Below the pieces are notes generated by a model that did no database searches, was not told where the DNA came from, and saw only the letters and a list, made by a program, of their open reading frames with translations. Both the position numbers and the translations under genes were made by a program. From Ignavibacteria bacterium (GTDB taxonomy: Bacteria; Bacteroidota; Ignavibacteria; UBA10030; UBA6906), in NCBI GenBank assembly GCA_029859455.1, contig JAOUDE010000131.1:1-7014 (forward strand): a DNA stretch of 7,014 nt, in the 5' to 3' direction. Positions 6,383-7,014 of this stretch are shown in pieces (within the stretch, counting starts at the first letter, position 1; each line of letters opens with the position of its first letter).

Positions 6383-7003
6383 CTACTTCAGATATATCAT
6401 CTTCTTTACCTGAGTGAAACTGCTTGACGGATTGTCCAGTGCCACCGCGCTGAGCCGGTATACGTAGATACCGGAAGCGAGATTCCCACCCCATTCAACC
6501 TCATGATAGGCGGCAGACTGAGTCCCGTTCGCAAGGAGGGCAACGCTTTCTCCCAACATGTTGAAGACTTCCAGCCTCACATGGCTGTCAACCGGCAGAC
6601 TGTACCTGATCGTCGTCATCGGGTTGAACGGGTTCGGATAATTCTGGTCAAGCGAGAATGCTCCCGGAATTCCCTCCTGAAGCGATTCGATCCCCGCAAA
6701 CGATGCGGCGGCAATGTTCATGGTGACAGGAATCTGAACCTCGGGGTTATCCGGATCGTTCCCGGTCACGATGATCACGGCCGAATATGAGCCGGCTTCC
6801 AGCCCTGTCGCATCTGCCGTGATCAGGATCCTGCGGTCATCCTCCGGCGCAACGGTTCCGGAAACCGGACTCTCGTTCAGCCAGGAGGCCCCGCGACTGA
6901 TGCGGACAGCGAGTTCATCGTGGACATAATCCGCATTGTAGACCACCTCAAGTCCATCGAGACCCGCAGCGTCTTCGATACCGATCGTCGCGCTGTTCAG
7001 CAC
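6383..7003 (-). CDS. C-terminal part of a T9SS-sorted surface or secreted protein (partial, possible frameshift at edge)
   Basis: Only about 206 C-terminal residues are visible. The first part (VLNSATIGIEDAAGLDGL, then VYNADYVHDELAV) resembles the end of a nidogen-like or similar beta domain found in secreted proteins of this group. A BACON/Ig-like beta domain follows (GASWLNESPVSGTV, then DATGLEAGSYSAVIIVTGNDPDNPE, here split by the usual hinge). A linker (FAGIESLQEGIPGAFSLDQ) leads to YPNPFNP and a type A T9SS sorting domain of about 80 residues ending in the usual lysine. The catalytic or binding part must lie beyond the window. The GTG at 7003 is not a believable start: there is no signal peptide and no ribosome site, and the domain is cut in the middle. 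The frame is closed by TGA at 7012-7010, so a frameshift or a sequence error near 7006 is likely. Sorting-domain call is firm; protein identity is unknown. Confidence 0.8.
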   Translation of the reverse strand: MLNSATIGIEDAAGLDGLEVVYNADYVHDELAVRISRGASWLNESPVSGTVAPEDDRRILITADATGLEAGSYSAVIIVTGNDPDNPEVQIPVTMNIAAASFAGIESLQEGIPGAFSLDQNYPNPFNPMTTIRYSLPVDSHVRLEVFNMLGESVALLANGTQSAAYHEVEWGGNLASGIYVYRLSAVALDNPSSSFTQVKKMIYLK

Positions 7004-7014
7004 GCCGTATCATT

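Noticed and set aside
6096..6417. Alternative plus-strand frames continuing past the DinB-like stop
   Set aside because: They overlap the DinB-like gene in other frames, run through the hairpin at 6309-6341 and encode no recognisable domain.

Overview
The window looks like chromosomal DNA from a bacterium of the FCB (Fibrobacteres-Chlorobi-Bacteroidetes) superphylum. The main reason is two C-terminal type IX secretion (T9SS) sorting domains of the YPNPFNP type, one on a secreted metalloprotease and one on a truncated surface protein at the right edge. This domain style is common in Ignavibacteria, Calditrichota, Marinimicrobia and related lineages. The exact lineage cannot be fixed from this sequence. 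Base composition looks moderate and even, and nothing suggests a mobile element, phage, CRISPR array or RNA gene.

Left part (1-2188, minus strand): a nearly complete exported glycoside hydrolase family 92 (GH92) alpha-mannosidase whose 3' end runs off the window. It is divergent from a plus-strand pappalysin-type (M43) zinc metalloprotease at 2527-4032, which carries a signal peptide, a probable cysteine-switch propeptide, an HExxHxxGxxH zinc site and a T9SS sorting domain. The 338-base gap between them holds two back-to-back promoter candidates and a long leader for the protease.

Middle part (4036-5749): a strong hairpin terminator at 4050-4080 works in both directions. It ends the protease gene and a convergent minus-strand three-gene operon. 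In transcription order the operon encodes a DinB-superfamily four-helix protein (5548-5042), an exported DsrE-like sulfur-relay-type protein (5013-4597) and a small probable lipoprotein with a weak CsgG/TolB-N-like look (4595-4098). The last two are separated by one base and are probably translationally coupled.

Right part (5750-7014): a second DinB-superfamily protein is encoded on the plus strand, divergent from the first. It is followed by a hairpin terminator serving the minus-strand T9SS-sorted protein at the edge. That protein's frame meets an in-frame stop eight bases before the window end, which points to a frameshift there.

Functionally, the window pairs secreted glycan and protein degradation (GH92, M43, a T9SS cargo) with a small envelope operon of unknown role. 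The least explained element is the DinB / exported DsrE / lipoprotein operon. No clear new system could be demonstrated. Candidate -10 boxes for three transcription units are the same hexamer, TATATT.
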